Origin: Bifidobacterium reuteri DSM 23975
GTDB taxonomy: Bacteria; Actinomycetota; Actinomycetes; Actinomycetales; Bifidobacteriaceae
Length of the DNA stretch: 64,000 nt
NCBI RefSeq assembly: GCF_000741695.1
Contig: NZ_JGZK01000003.1
Location: 62,001-126,000, forward strand
Direction of reading: 5' to 3'
Each line of letters begins with the position of its first letter. The first letter of the stretch is position 1. This document shows positions 37,149 through 46,127 of the stretch, in pieces. The notes under the pieces were generated by a model, which did not search any database, was not told where the DNA came from, and was given only the letters and a program-made list of their open reading frames with translations. The position numbers were made by a program, and so were the translations under genes.

Positions 37149-37706
37149 TCAGTCGAAGTCCTTCACGTTGATTACGGCAAGCAGGTCTCCGCTGTGCACC
37201 TGCCATTCATCGAACGGCTTGTCTGAGCCGAGAACCACAATCGCGGCCGGGGCGAGACCAAGGTTGAGCAGGTCGAGGCGCTCCGCATCCGAATCCGAGG
37301 ACGACAGCCATTGCGAGGCGATGGACACGGTGGGCTCGTGGCCTACGATCATGAACACGCGCTGCTTGGGCTTGACGTGCGCAAGCTCGTCGAATATGGC
37401 CTGAACCCCGCCTTCATACAGATTGATGCGGTAATCCACGATGGGCCCGTCGCCGAAGACCTTCAGCATACGGTCCAAGGTCTGACGGGCGCGGGTCACC
37501 GCCGAGCAGGAGATCTGATCGGGTCTCAGGCCGAGCTCCTCGATGCCTTTGGCGACCGCCTTCGCCTGCTTGAGGCCTTTTTCGGTCAGTTCGCGTTCGG
37601 CGTCGTCACTACCTCCGAACGGCTCGGCCTTGGCATGCCTCATGACGATGAGGATGTGCTTGTATTTCTTGGCTGCCTTGGCCACCTTGCTCAGCTTGAT
37701 GCCCAT
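37149..37706 (-). CDS. SixA-like phosphohistidine phosphatase
   Basis: 185 residues of the histidine-phosphatase superfamily. The catalytic RHG-like motif is VMRHAKAEP, and the second histidine is in FMIVGHEPTVS. The substrate could be a phosphohistidine protein, as for SixA, but small phosphorylated molecules are also possible. It is a single gene, convergent with nothing and followed by the repeat region. Confidence 0.88.
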   Translation of the reverse strand: MGIKLSKVAKAAKKYKHILIVMRHAKAEPFGGSDDAERELTEKGLKQAKAVAKGIEELGLRPDQISCSAVTRARQTLDRMLKVFGDGPIVDYRINLYEGGVQAIFDELAHVKPKQRVFMIVGHEPTVSIASQWLSSSDSDAERLDLLNLGLAPAAIVVLGSDKPFDEWQVHSGDLLAVINVKDFD

Positions 37707-37794
37707 TGTTATGCTCCCCTTCCGGATATGCGTAGCTCACAACAAACATTGAGAAAAACTATTATACGCTTGATGTGAGCGTTCACATAATCGT

Positions 37795-38874
37795 TCAGGC
37801 AGCCTCGTCACCAAGCTTGTGCAATTCGTTCACCTGACGATCCAAGTCGCGCAGCACCTTGCGCAGCTTGTGGTCGGAGATGTCGCGCAGCTCCAGCTCC
37901 TCGATCTGCGCTTCGCGCTGCTCGTCCGTCATGGCGTCGATGTCGGTAACCGTGTCCTTGGAGTACCGCTCGCGTTTCTTCAACGCGGCGAATCCGGGTG
38001 CCATGGCACGCGAGACCACCAGGAAACCGGTGTGTCCGATCATCTGATGATCCGGGCGGACGGCCAGACCCTGCGCCTTCCACGTGCGCTCGAGGGTCTC
38101 CTCGATCTGCGGCTCGGTCCAGCAGCCCGCGTCACGCAGGGTCTCGGCCAGTCGGCTCATCTGCGTGGTGGTGGTGATGTAGCACACCAGCACGCCGCCG
38201 GGCGCGATCGCACGGTACGCCTGCTCCAGTCGGTTCCACGGGTCGAGCATGTCGAGCATGACACGGTCGAACCAGTGTTCGGGCAGCGAGGCTGCCACGG
38301 TGTCGAAGTCGCCGGTCTTCAGGTCCCACCATGCCGGCTCTTCGCCGTAGTAGAGCGTGGCGTTGGCCTTGGCCACGCGCGCGAACTCAGGCCGCAGCTC
38401 GATGGTGGTCACATGGCCGCCCTCCCCCACGGCGTCCAGCAGGTTCACGCTCATGGCACCCGAACCGGCGCCCGATTCCAGCACACGCATGCCGGACCGG
38501 ATGTCGCCGAGCTGAATCACCTGGGCGATGTCCTTCGGGTACATGATCTGCGCGCCGCGTGGCATGGAGAGCACATAATCGGCGAGGCGCGGGCGCATGG
38601 CCGCATAGTCCCATCCGCCGATTGCGCGCGACGACTTCCACGGCTTGTTCCTGTCCTTCTCCGGATAGACCTGATTGACCTGCGCCTCGCGCTTGGCATG
38701 CACCGTGGTAATCACCGCGCCCTCGGTGTTGCCGATCACGTCATCATGCAGGATAAGCCCATGCTCGGTCTGCGTGGAGCCTCCCGGCACCAGCTGGTCG
38801 GTGATCTTCTTGCCCTTGCGATCGGTGAACTGCACCTTCTCGCCCGCCTGGAACGGTCCCCGCCTCGGATTCAT
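37795..38874 (-). CDS. trmI: tRNA (adenine-58-N1)-methyltransferase, TrmI family
   Basis: 359 residues. SAM-dependent enzyme that methylates A58 in the tRNA T-loop. The SAM-binding motif is VLESGAGSGAMSVNLL, preceded by the typical PKDIAQVIQLGDI segment, and the catalytic aspartate region reads DRVMLDMLDPWN. The C-terminal extension of about 70 charged residues (KKRERYSKDTVTDIDAMTDE...) is seen in actinobacterial forms. It marks the host-side border of the BREX island. Confidence 0.93.
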   Translation of the reverse strand: MNPRRGPFQAGEKVQFTDRKGKKITDQLVPGGSTQTEHGLILHDDVIGNTEGAVITTVHAKREAQVNQVYPEKDRNKPWKSSRAIGGWDYAAMRPRLADYVLSMPRGAQIMYPKDIAQVIQLGDIRSGMRVLESGAGSGAMSVNLLDAVGEGGHVTTIELRPEFARVAKANATLYYGEEPAWWDLKTGDFDTVAASLPEHWFDRVMLDMLDPWNRLEQAYRAIAPGGVLVCYITTTTQMSRLAETLRDAGCWTEPQIEETLERTWKAQGLAVRPDHQMIGHTGFLVVSRAMAPGFAALKKRERYSKDTVTDIDAMTDEQREAQIEELELRDISDHKLRKVLRDLDRQVNELHKLGDEAA

Positions 38875-38954
38875 GGGTCTCCTTCACTCGTACGTGTCGG
38901 ACGCCATGATGACACAAGTCCACCCGCCCGGCATACTCAACAGCTCAAACCGTA

Positions 38955-41234
38955 TCAGTGTAATGCATGAGGTTCCGCGGATCGGTCACGCTGATAGATG
39001 ACGTTGAATTCCTTGACCTTGCGCAGCTGCTGCTTGCGTGCCATAGGACTCAGCCAGGAGGCGTCGTATTGCTGGAAAATGTCAAGACCGCGTCCGAGCG
39101 TGACGATCCACCCTGTATCACTCTCGATGTAACGGTCGTGAGCGGTGTCGCTGAACTCGTAGGTAACGATGATGCCCAGCTGTCCGAAAGCATCCCGCAC
39201 CTGGTTCAGGGACGCTATCTGATTGTCGATATGCTGGTCATCCGCGTGCTTGGTTACGAGATGAACGTGCACCTCTTCGGTCCGCTCGGTGTAGTTGAAC
39301 ACTGTTTCAAGGAATTCTGCGTAATTGCGAATCTGATAAAACAGTCGGATGTACGGGTCCACGATGGTGATGTTGCGCGCACCGGCAACGAATGCGCCAA
39401 AGAGTTTGTCATAAGTGACTCCGCGCTGATCTTCGGCATACGAGAGGCGGCCTTCCCGGGCGGCCGCAGCGGCACGTTCGATTCGGTTGAGCTTCGGCTG
39501 CGTGGCCGGTTCGGGTGACTGCTGCGTTGTGACAGACGCCGCTTCTACCGCCACGGTCTGGGTAGATCGCCCGGATCGTTCGGCATCCGTGGACTTGCCG
39601 GCAGGCTCGCCGATTCGCTCGGCCGGCTCACCGGCAGCTGACGACGGCTCTTCGGCATCATCCGACCGGTGATGCCCGTCCCTCCAATACAGTTCCGGAT
39701 ACTCGATCTCCTCCAACGTCTGTACCGCAGTTGGCTCCGCGGCCCCTACACGCGTGTAGCTGAAGTCGACCTCGGCCATGGTGGAGTCGATGCGGCACAG
39801 TTGGTCCTTGACCCGCTTGCGTCCTTCGATGGCGCAACGCAACAGCGGCTCCATCTCGTCCATCGTCGCCTCGCCGGACGGGTAGATGAGCTTCATCAGG
39901 CCGGAGAAGGTCTTGCGCACGCCGTCCTTGTCGCGTGTGGAAAGCGTGGGCGACAGTGTGAAATACCGCTCGAACGCCGAACCGTAGTCCACGTTGCGCA
40001 GGTTGTGCAGGATCTCGGCCAGATAGTCCACCACGAAGCCGTAACCGCGTGTGAACATCTCGGAGCGGATCTGCTCGAACTCCCAGCCGGGCAGGTAGTA
40101 GTGGATGCGGTCGAGGAACGCCGGATCGTGGTATTGTGCCGGCAGCTCCTCGAACAGATCGGAGTTCTTGAGCATGTACGGCACGTTGTGGGAGGTGTTG
40201 CCGACGAACACCATGGACGCTTCGGCCTGCATAGTGTTGCGTCCGCGTGAGAACGATTTGTTGGCCATGTAGTTCTTCATGATGTCCACGAGCGCCCGGT
40301 CGGCCTTTTTGGTCTTCCCGGCGAACTCGTCGAACGCCACGGTGTCCCAGTAGCCGACCAGACCGATCTGCCCGCTCGTATTGTTGACGAACAGCTTCGC
40401 GGCCGTCACCTCACCGCCGGAGATGAGCATGCCATGCGGGGAGAATTCCGAATAGATATGCGATTTACCTGTGCCCTTAGGGCCGAGCTCGATGAGATTG
40501 TAGTTGCGCTCCACGAAGGGAATCATGCGCACGAGATGCAGCAGCTTCGCCCGTTTGCCGAACAGGTCAGGATTGAATCCGACCGACTGCATAAGCAGGT
40601 CGATCCACTCGTCGGCGGTGAATTTCTCACGCATGGCGAGGTAGTTCTCCCTGTCGTCGTGGGACATCTGCACAGGCATGAGCCGCTGCAGACGCCAAGG
40701 CACGTCCTTCGAGTCGCCGGAGTAGGCATAGACCAGCGCGCACATGCACCAGATGCCGGTGACCATGAGCTTCGGGTTGTTTTTGACGGTCTGCGAGTCG
40801 ACTACAACGCGGCTGATGCCGAGGTTCTCGAACGTGGCCTCATACTGGTCAAGCCTCTCGTTGAGCGCCACCTGCACCTTGTCGATGACGTTGTACCGTC
40901 CCTTTTCACGGATCTTCGACTGGATGAGGTTGGCTTCCTCGCGGTGCACATAGTTGTCCGCGAGAGTGGCCCGGACACGGTCCACACCGGCCTGCACGCT
41001 GATCTCGTCGGTGGTGGTCACGTGTTTTCCAAGCAGGTATTCCAGCACATATGAGGGCACGAGGGCGTTGCCCTTGACCTTGCTGACCAGGTCCTTGCGC
41101 ACCGTGTAATCGGCGAATTCAGCAGTCACCTTGCGGTCGAGGTCGTTCATCACGGGAATTTCGTTCGCCGCAGTCTCCTCAGGCTCGCCCGAATCCTTAT
41201 CCATTGTCTTTTCCATATGCTCTTCGTCTGCCAT
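38955..41234 (-). CDS. brxL: BREX protein BrxL (AAA ATPase) with a MIT_C/PLD-like C-terminal domain
   Basis: 759 residues. Residues 30-480 match the BrxL (Lon-related) family of BREX type 1. They comprise an N-terminal region, Walker A GPKGTGKS near residue 250, Walker B DTVAFDEFAG and the VGNTSHN sensor segment. After a Ser/Ala/Glu-rich linker (about 500-610), the C-terminus does not look like the usual Lon-type protease end. Instead it resembles a MIT_C phospholipase-D-like domain (DPYIRLFYQIRN, HVHLVTK, AHDRYI and LGRGLDIF). BrxL binds DNA and is needed for phage defence in characterised systems. Last gene of the island; AAGGTGG precedes the ATG. Confidence 0.85.
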   Translation of the reverse strand: MADEEHMEKTMDKDSGEPEETAANEIPVMNDLDRKVTAEFADYTVRKDLVSKVKGNALVPSYVLEYLLGKHVTTTDEISVQAGVDRVRATLADNYVHREEANLIQSKIREKGRYNVIDKVQVALNERLDQYEATFENLGISRVVVDSQTVKNNPKLMVTGIWCMCALVYAYSGDSKDVPWRLQRLMPVQMSHDDRENYLAMREKFTADEWIDLLMQSVGFNPDLFGKRAKLLHLVRMIPFVERNYNLIELGPKGTGKSHIYSEFSPHGMLISGGEVTAAKLFVNNTSGQIGLVGYWDTVAFDEFAGKTKKADRALVDIMKNYMANKSFSRGRNTMQAEASMVFVGNTSHNVPYMLKNSDLFEELPAQYHDPAFLDRIHYYLPGWEFEQIRSEMFTRGYGFVVDYLAEILHNLRNVDYGSAFERYFTLSPTLSTRDKDGVRKTFSGLMKLIYPSGEATMDEMEPLLRCAIEGRKRVKDQLCRIDSTMAEVDFSYTRVGAAEPTAVQTLEEIEYPELYWRDGHHRSDDAEEPSSAAGEPAERIGEPAGKSTDAERSGRSTQTVAVEAASVTTQQSPEPATQPKLNRIERAAAAAREGRLSYAEDQRGVTYDKLFGAFVAGARNITIVDPYIRLFYQIRNYAEFLETVFNYTERTEEVHVHLVTKHADDQHIDNQIASLNQVRDAFGQLGIIVTYEFSDTAHDRYIESDTGWIVTLGRGLDIFQQYDASWLSPMARKQQLRKVKEFNVIYQRDRSAEPHALH

Positions 41235-41266
41235 GTTCCCACCTTACCTGTATGCCCATCCCTCGT

Positions 41267-41311
41267 GGCTCCCTTGTCAGGGGAGCTGTCAGCGTGCTGA
41301 CTGAGGGGTAG
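41267..41311 (+). repeat. Double-hairpin repeat between pglZ and brxL
   Basis: One copy of the roughly 47-bp palindromic family: GGCTCCCTTGTCAGGGGAGC followed by the GTCAGCGTGCTGAC hairpin and the closing TGAGGGG. It is intergenic here, in the 122-base pglZ-brxL spacer, and could form an RNA structure ahead of brxL. Confidence 0.75.
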
Positions 41312-41356
41312 TCCCACCAATCAAAGCCGGACGGTTCCGCGTTCCACCCGGCTACG

Positions 41357-43990
41357 TTAGAAGTCGAATCCGTCATCGAACATAAGCCCGCGCTGCAACC
41401 GGTACTCGGCCTTGATATCCAGCCGGCGCATCTGGCTGGAGCCGGGGATTCGCTCAGCCAGTCGCAGCTCGACCACGGTGTTGTTGAACCGGCCTGCCTC
41501 GCCGGCGAGCAGGAACGTGGCCGGAACATGTCTGTCGGCAGCGTCGTTGGATGTGGACGTGAACGCCAAAGGCACCTCGTTGGAGATGAGCGTAGCCTTG
41601 CCGCCGGGCTCCACGCCCCACAGGCCGGCGAGTACGGTTCGCTCGGATATCTTGCCGCCCACGGGTTCGGTTTGCAGGAAATCGACCGTGATTTGCCCGG
41701 TGGTGATGCGATCGGTGTTCTGCAGGATGCGGAATTCCACCAATCGCGCGTCTCCGGAGGCCGAACGCCCCTTGTTGATGTGCATGACCGGCACTACGAT
41801 CTCGGGCAGCGAAGCACCGCCATGCACATACCGTACGCCATCACCCGAGATACGCAGTCGATGGATGCCGTTGGGCACCTGAATGGTCACGCCCTTGTTT
41901 TCCGGATCGTCCAGACCGACGCGGGCGGCGGGGAATGTGGTGAACGCAGGCTTGGGGACGAGATTCGAGCCGATGACGAACCGGCGTTTCTTCACCCAGA
42001 CCGCATCTCCGGAAGGTCCGACGCTAAGCCATTCGGCGTCCGTCACATCATGGTCCTGATAGAGGAATCCGTGGTCGGCGGTGACGATCATATTGGTCAC
42101 GTTCGCGTTGGCCAGACGCTTGACGATGGTGTCAAGCTCGTCGATCGTCTTCGCACAGGCATCGAAGACCCCCGATTCGCTGGCTGCATCGTCTCCGATG
42201 GAGTCGATGACGTTGTGGTAGACGTAGAGCACGCTGCAGGATTTCACCAGCTCGCGGTATTCGTCGCGCTTCATCTTGAGTAGCGTCTTCGCCGTCACTG
42301 CAGCGCCGCCCACAGAACCAAGAACCGACTGCCGTGCAGCCAATCCCACAGTGGAGTTGCCGTCCGCCAGCACCCCGTAATGGTCGGAGGGAGTCAGCGC
42401 CAGACTCGTGTGTGGCAGCAGAGCGGCCATGCCGAGCTGCGTGTAGGATGGCAGTACGCACAATTGGGCTTCGAGCGTGGCGTTCCAACGGCTCTGCGCA
42501 TCCAGCCGTTCGCGCAATTCCTCGGCCACCTCGTAGCGCAGCGCGTCGGAGATGATGACCGCGATCTTTCTGCCGGCATCGGTGATTTTCTTCACATTGC
42601 GCGCGTAGAAGTCGTTCTGGGCGGGAACGCCGTCAATCGACCACTCGTCGAGCTTGTTGACCTGCGCCTGCCACTGCACGCTCAGATCGGCTTGATAGCG
42701 GGCGTATTCCTGTTCCAGGCTTTCGGCGACCATGTTGCCGCTGAACCGGCCTCCGGCCTTCCATGAGGCGATGAATCGGCGGTAGCATGCATCGACCCGG
42801 TACAGGTCGTTCGCATACAGACGGAAGCCCTCCTGCGCGGACGATATGGATTCCATGATGGGCCGGGCCGCACGCAATCGGGCGCGCAGGGCGCTGGCCG
42901 AGGCGATGATGGCGTAGTCCTTGGCGAATTCGTCGTGCCACAGACAGTATCGTCGTGAGGCGACTAGGCGCTGTACGTCGTCGTCTGTCACACTCTCGTT
43001 GCCAAGACCCGCATACAGCAGTTCCACGAGCTGTTCATCGACCTCACGGAACAGGTCGTGCGACGCCAGTTCGTCAAGACCCAAGCCGGTAATGTCGTCG
43101 GTAAGCGAGAGGTCCGCGAACGTATCCTCCGCCAAAGTGCGGACCACCGGGGCAAAACGAGGGTCGTTGCGCCACATGTCAAAGTCGCGGCGGATGTTCG
43201 CGTAATAATCCAGACCGTGTTCGGCGTCGGCGAACCCGTTCCACGCCAAACGGAACAGCCACAGCGCAAAATCCTTCACCGTAGGGTGTTCCAGTTCACA
43301 GGCCGCGTCGAACCGGTAGATGCCGCGTGTGCCGGCCCAGTGATAGTCGGCCAAGCTCATGTCCGCGATGCGCTCGATGCCGTCAGTTTCGTCCTGCGAG
43401 TATTGGGCGAGCAACGCGCGCCAGATCGCCTGCAGACTGTGTTCCCCCGCCGGCAGGCCGAGCAGTACGGCGATCATCTTCGCCTGGAAGTCCCGCTCGT
43501 CGTCGTCCGCGCGCAGCCGCCCGCCCAGCCCGGCCACCAGATCGTCGTCGTCGAAGAACGGCTTGGTGCGTTGCATGATGGCGAGCCAAGTGTCTCGCGT
43601 CGCGGCGGATGCCTCGCGCGGGAACAGCTCGTTGACGATCATCGACAGGCGGTCGGCGGTGAACATAGGACCGTACGCCAGTTCGAGGTCAAGCAGCCAA
43701 TTATCCTCGTCCGCCGGCAGTTTGCCGGTGAGGTATACGAGGAACTTCGTGGTCGGCCGTTCAAGGAGGATACGGTATTTGACGGCGAACGGGTTGCGTT
43801 CCAACCGCACGACCTCCACGTCGCGCAATGCCTCGTCGGCGGCCTGCTGACCTGCGATTTCATCCAGCAGATCGGCGAATTCGCCGTGCTCGTCATGCCA
43901 GAACACCACGCGCCCCTCGCCATATGCGGTGCCGTCGTAACCGGCGAACCGCGCCGCCAGCAACCGTCCGATCTGCTCAGCTGTGCTCAT
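41357..43990 (-). CDS. pglZ: BREX alkaline-phosphatase-superfamily protein PglZ
   Basis: 877 residues. It is a core BREX type 1 component. The PglZ domain is recognised by IAVIISDALRYEVAEEL (metal-binding aspartate) and NMIVTADHGFLYQDHD (DHG motif of the alkaline phosphatase superfamily). The N-terminal 400 residues are mostly helical, as in the BREX-1 form. I chose the start at 43990 (MSTAEQIGRLL) with AGAAGGA upstream. The order pglX, cargo, pglZ, brxL is that of type 1 BREX with inserted genes. Confidence 0.93.
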   Translation of the reverse strand: MSTAEQIGRLLAARFAGYDGTAYGEGRVVFWHDEHGEFADLLDEIAGQQAADEALRDVEVVRLERNPFAVKYRILLERPTTKFLVYLTGKLPADEDNWLLDLELAYGPMFTADRLSMIVNELFPREASAATRDTWLAIMQRTKPFFDDDDLVAGLGGRLRADDDERDFQAKMIAVLLGLPAGEHSLQAIWRALLAQYSQDETDGIERIADMSLADYHWAGTRGIYRFDAACELEHPTVKDFALWLFRLAWNGFADAEHGLDYYANIRRDFDMWRNDPRFAPVVRTLAEDTFADLSLTDDITGLGLDELASHDLFREVDEQLVELLYAGLGNESVTDDDVQRLVASRRYCLWHDEFAKDYAIIASASALRARLRAARPIMESISSAQEGFRLYANDLYRVDACYRRFIASWKAGGRFSGNMVAESLEQEYARYQADLSVQWQAQVNKLDEWSIDGVPAQNDFYARNVKKITDAGRKIAVIISDALRYEVAEELRERLDAQSRWNATLEAQLCVLPSYTQLGMAALLPHTSLALTPSDHYGVLADGNSTVGLAARQSVLGSVGGAAVTAKTLLKMKRDEYRELVKSCSVLYVYHNVIDSIGDDAASESGVFDACAKTIDELDTIVKRLANANVTNMIVTADHGFLYQDHDVTDAEWLSVGPSGDAVWVKKRRFVIGSNLVPKPAFTTFPAARVGLDDPENKGVTIQVPNGIHRLRISGDGVRYVHGGASLPEIVVPVMHINKGRSASGDARLVEFRILQNTDRITTGQITVDFLQTEPVGGKISERTVLAGLWGVEPGGKATLISNEVPLAFTSTSNDAADRHVPATFLLAGEAGRFNNTVVELRLAERIPGSSQMRRLDIKAEYRLQRGLMFDDGFDF

Positions 43991-44145
43991 GCGAGTCCTT
44001 CTCTTTCTGTGGTATCCAACATGGATAAAACTGCACCACTGCTGCACTGAAGGCATCGAGTATAGTCGACACTTTACAATTGCTGCACTACCCCGATATG
44101 ACGACGCCCATTATCAGCGCATAACCGATGACTCCATATCACGCA

Positions 44146-44364
44146 TCAAATCAGCTCCTCACCAACCGGAGCGCCAGAATCAAGCTCAACTCCCCTGTAT
44201 GCACCGTCATACCCATCAAATAACCGATCCAAATCACCGGAACACACTTCCGGTGTCAATGCGTCATTGTTCCGGCACCCTTCCCCAGGAGCATCGACAT
44301 TGCTGCACACGGATGATTGAGAATGAACACCCAGATCGCTATCAATCTGTGTACTGCCGCTCAT
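44146..44364 (-). CDS. Small ORF ending like a MazE/AbrB antitoxin tail
   Basis: 72 residues starting at an ATG that overlaps the stop of the preceding frame (ATGA). The N-terminal 40 residues are polar and unrecognised. The C-terminal DRLFDGYDGAYRGVELD and PVGEEL resemble the toxin-wrapping tail of MazE-type antitoxins (LFxGYDGxYxPxEVDWGxPVGxEVW). No SpoVT-AbrB DNA-binding domain precedes it and no MazF toxin is next to it, so it is either a fragment or a fused adaptor. Weakly supported as a real gene. Confidence 0.4.
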   Translation of the reverse strand: MSGSTQIDSDLGVHSQSSVCSNVDAPGEGCRNNDALTPEVCSGDLDRLFDGYDGAYRGVELDSGAPVGEELI

Positions 44365-44907
44365 TTCGAGACCTCCCCGACAAGCACATATCGTGTCGAA
44401 CGCCCAGCACCCACACGGCGCAACAGTCCGCAATCGACAAGTCTGGCAAGGATTTTCTGAGTCTGACGTTTGCCGACTTTGAGAAGACCCGCAACATCAT
44501 CAGACTGCGCACCTCGCCGTTGTTGAATAAATGCGTAGACCTGACGCTCCTGTTCGTCAAGGTCAGCGGTATCGCGAACTAATCGCGAACTAATCGCGAA
44601 CTTATCCGGCAGTATCGCGCACTCCGGATTCGGTATCCGGCAATTTCCGGCAGTATCCGGCATTTCAAACATAGTATCCGGCACCTTTGCAGCAGTATCC
44701 GGCACCCCATTCAGAGCATCGCGCACTTTCTTGACAGTATCCCGCACTCCCAATGAAGTATCCGGCACTTTCCCGTCATCAATCTGCGTGTTCCGCGGGA
44801 CCGGAACTTGAGCTACAAACACGCTCAGGCTGAGCCCCGCACCGCTTGAATTCCACCGATGCATCCTCACCCTGCGCCAATACGGCTTGAAGTTCCTGCA
44901 GAGTCAT
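44361..44907 (-). pseudogene. Decayed AlbA_2 / winged-helix DNA-binding protein
   Basis: A strong ribosome site (AGGAGG) precedes ATG 44907, which begins MTLQELQAVLAQGEDASVEF and KRC, the normal start of AlbA_2-domain (RecG-like ATP-binding) regulators. That frame stops after 42 codons. A second frame (44361-44870) then reads a repetitive linker (VPDT, VRDT, VPDT, VPDT, MPDT) and a C-terminal winged helix (ERQVYAFIQQRRGAQSDDVA and LLRRVGAG). The middle of the protein, some hundreds of codons, is missing. The result looks like an internal deletion plus frameshift of a gene that often accompanies defence islands. The linker DNA carries about seven copies of TATCCGGCA-like units. Confidence 0.75.
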
Positions 44908-45038
44908 GATTGCACCTCCTCAATTACACTCATCACATATTTGGCCTTCTGCCCAACAGATGACACACCAACAGATGACTACCATAGTCCGACATTTAGG
45001 TCGGATTTCCCGCAAGCCATTATGACTTTCACTATTAT

Positions 45039-46127
45039 CTAATCCACGATTGAATAGGTCACTTCGCTAACCCGCTTGGTGTAGGTTTTATCGCACGTAT
45101 AGGCTTCTGGATTAAACAGGCAAAGGTTCATACCACCGCTTCGTAATGTGCTGGCATACTTCACCCCGTCGTATGGACCACCCTGATTTTCCCCCAAACT
45201 CTTGATGAGCTCGGAAATGTATTGCGACGGAACATATTCAAGAGGATTGTCTCCCCTGCGCATCGGTTTGGAAATCTCTTGGACCATGCCGCGCAGGATT
45301 TCAAGATTCGCCGCGAACATGGGCAAATCCTCACCGTCGATATCGAATGGGCTGATTTCGGACAATTTCGACAGGTCAGCAATTCTGATGGGCCGTTCGA
45401 GCGTGAACTTACCGAACGTCACATAATCATGCACTCCAGCACGGATTTCGTGCAAAGCCGTGTCATCCGCCTCGATATCGTTACCCAGAGTCGTATACAG
45501 CTCACTGATTCCTACGGGATTGATTCGACCATTACCAGCAACACCTTGAGGCGGAGCACCCATCTCATTCCCAGCAGCATAGCCTTTCATGTCCTTAGCG
45601 ATTCTCGCCCGTGTCAACACTGTGCCTTGTTCACATGTATCTCGCGTATAGCTAATCAAGCGAGCCAATTCATCAACGTCAACGAAAGAGACAAAGAATC
45701 GATTTTGATATTTCAGATGATCAGCGAATTTGTTCCAATCGTGTTCACTAATGCGGCCGGAATCACTCAGCCGAACCGTGCCTTGGAGAAGGGAATTCAT
45801 CGCATACCCGTCGAACACGCCCTTGGTTGACTCCGCATACATGGCATTCAGTAGTTCTTGCACGGATTCTTCTGGAATAGTGAACAACCGCCATCTGCTT
45901 GACAACTCATGGGCCAACGTGCATGAGCACGCCTCGGTACGAACACCGCACGATTCGTAAAGCTCGATGATTGTTAACAGCGAATTCTGAATATCGGCGC
46001 ATGTCCTGAAATCATATATGGCGACGCCTTCACTCCCGCAAAAATCACAATCGCCTTGTACTCCGAGCCCTTCTACTGTGCCACGCAGCACATGGTCCCG
46101 GAAACAATTCACACAGCAGTTTGTCAT
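45039..46127 (-). CDS. RES-domain protein (predicted NAD+-consuming effector) with Zn-ribbon-like N-terminus
   Basis: 362 residues. The C-terminal half fits the RES fold. NGRINPVGISELYTT supplies the conserved arginine (about R201), TALHEIRAG the glutamate (about E227), and YDGVKYASTLRSGG the serine (about S326), followed by the closing LCLFNP strand. RES proteins studied elsewhere degrade NAD+ and act as toxins. The N-terminal 180 residues include CCVNC and CDFC pairs, a possible zinc ribbon, and a helical region like the HEPN-type leader found before some RES domains. Its start overlaps the sce7725-like gene by ATGA. Last gene of a three-gene cassette; AT-richer than the host genes. Confidence 0.8.
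   Translation of the reverse strand: MTNCCVNCFRDHVLRGTVEGLGVQGDCDFCGSEGVAIYDFRTCADIQNSLLTIIELYESCGVRTEACSCTLAHELSSRWRLFTIPEESVQELLNAMYAESTKGVFDGYAMNSLLQGTVRLSDSGRISEHDWNKFADHLKYQNRFFVSFVDVDELARLISYTRDTCEQGTVLTRARIAKDMKGYAAGNEMGAPPQGVAGNGRINPVGISELYTTLGNDIEADDTALHEIRAGVHDYVTFGKFTLERPIRIADLSKLSEISPFDIDGEDLPMFAANLEILRGMVQEISKPMRRGDNPLEYVPSQYISELIKSLGENQGGPYDGVKYASTLRSGGMNLCLFNPEAYTCDKTYTKRVSEVTYSIVD

Noticed and set aside
37995..38970. Plus-strand ORF opposite trmI
   Set aside because: Antisense shadow of trmI; His/Arg/Leu-rich with no motifs.
44580..44770. Repeated TATCCGGCA words taken as plasmid iterons or a CRISPR-like array
   Set aside because: Spacing is irregular and the words encode the repetitive linker of the decayed AlbA_2 protein, which explains them.
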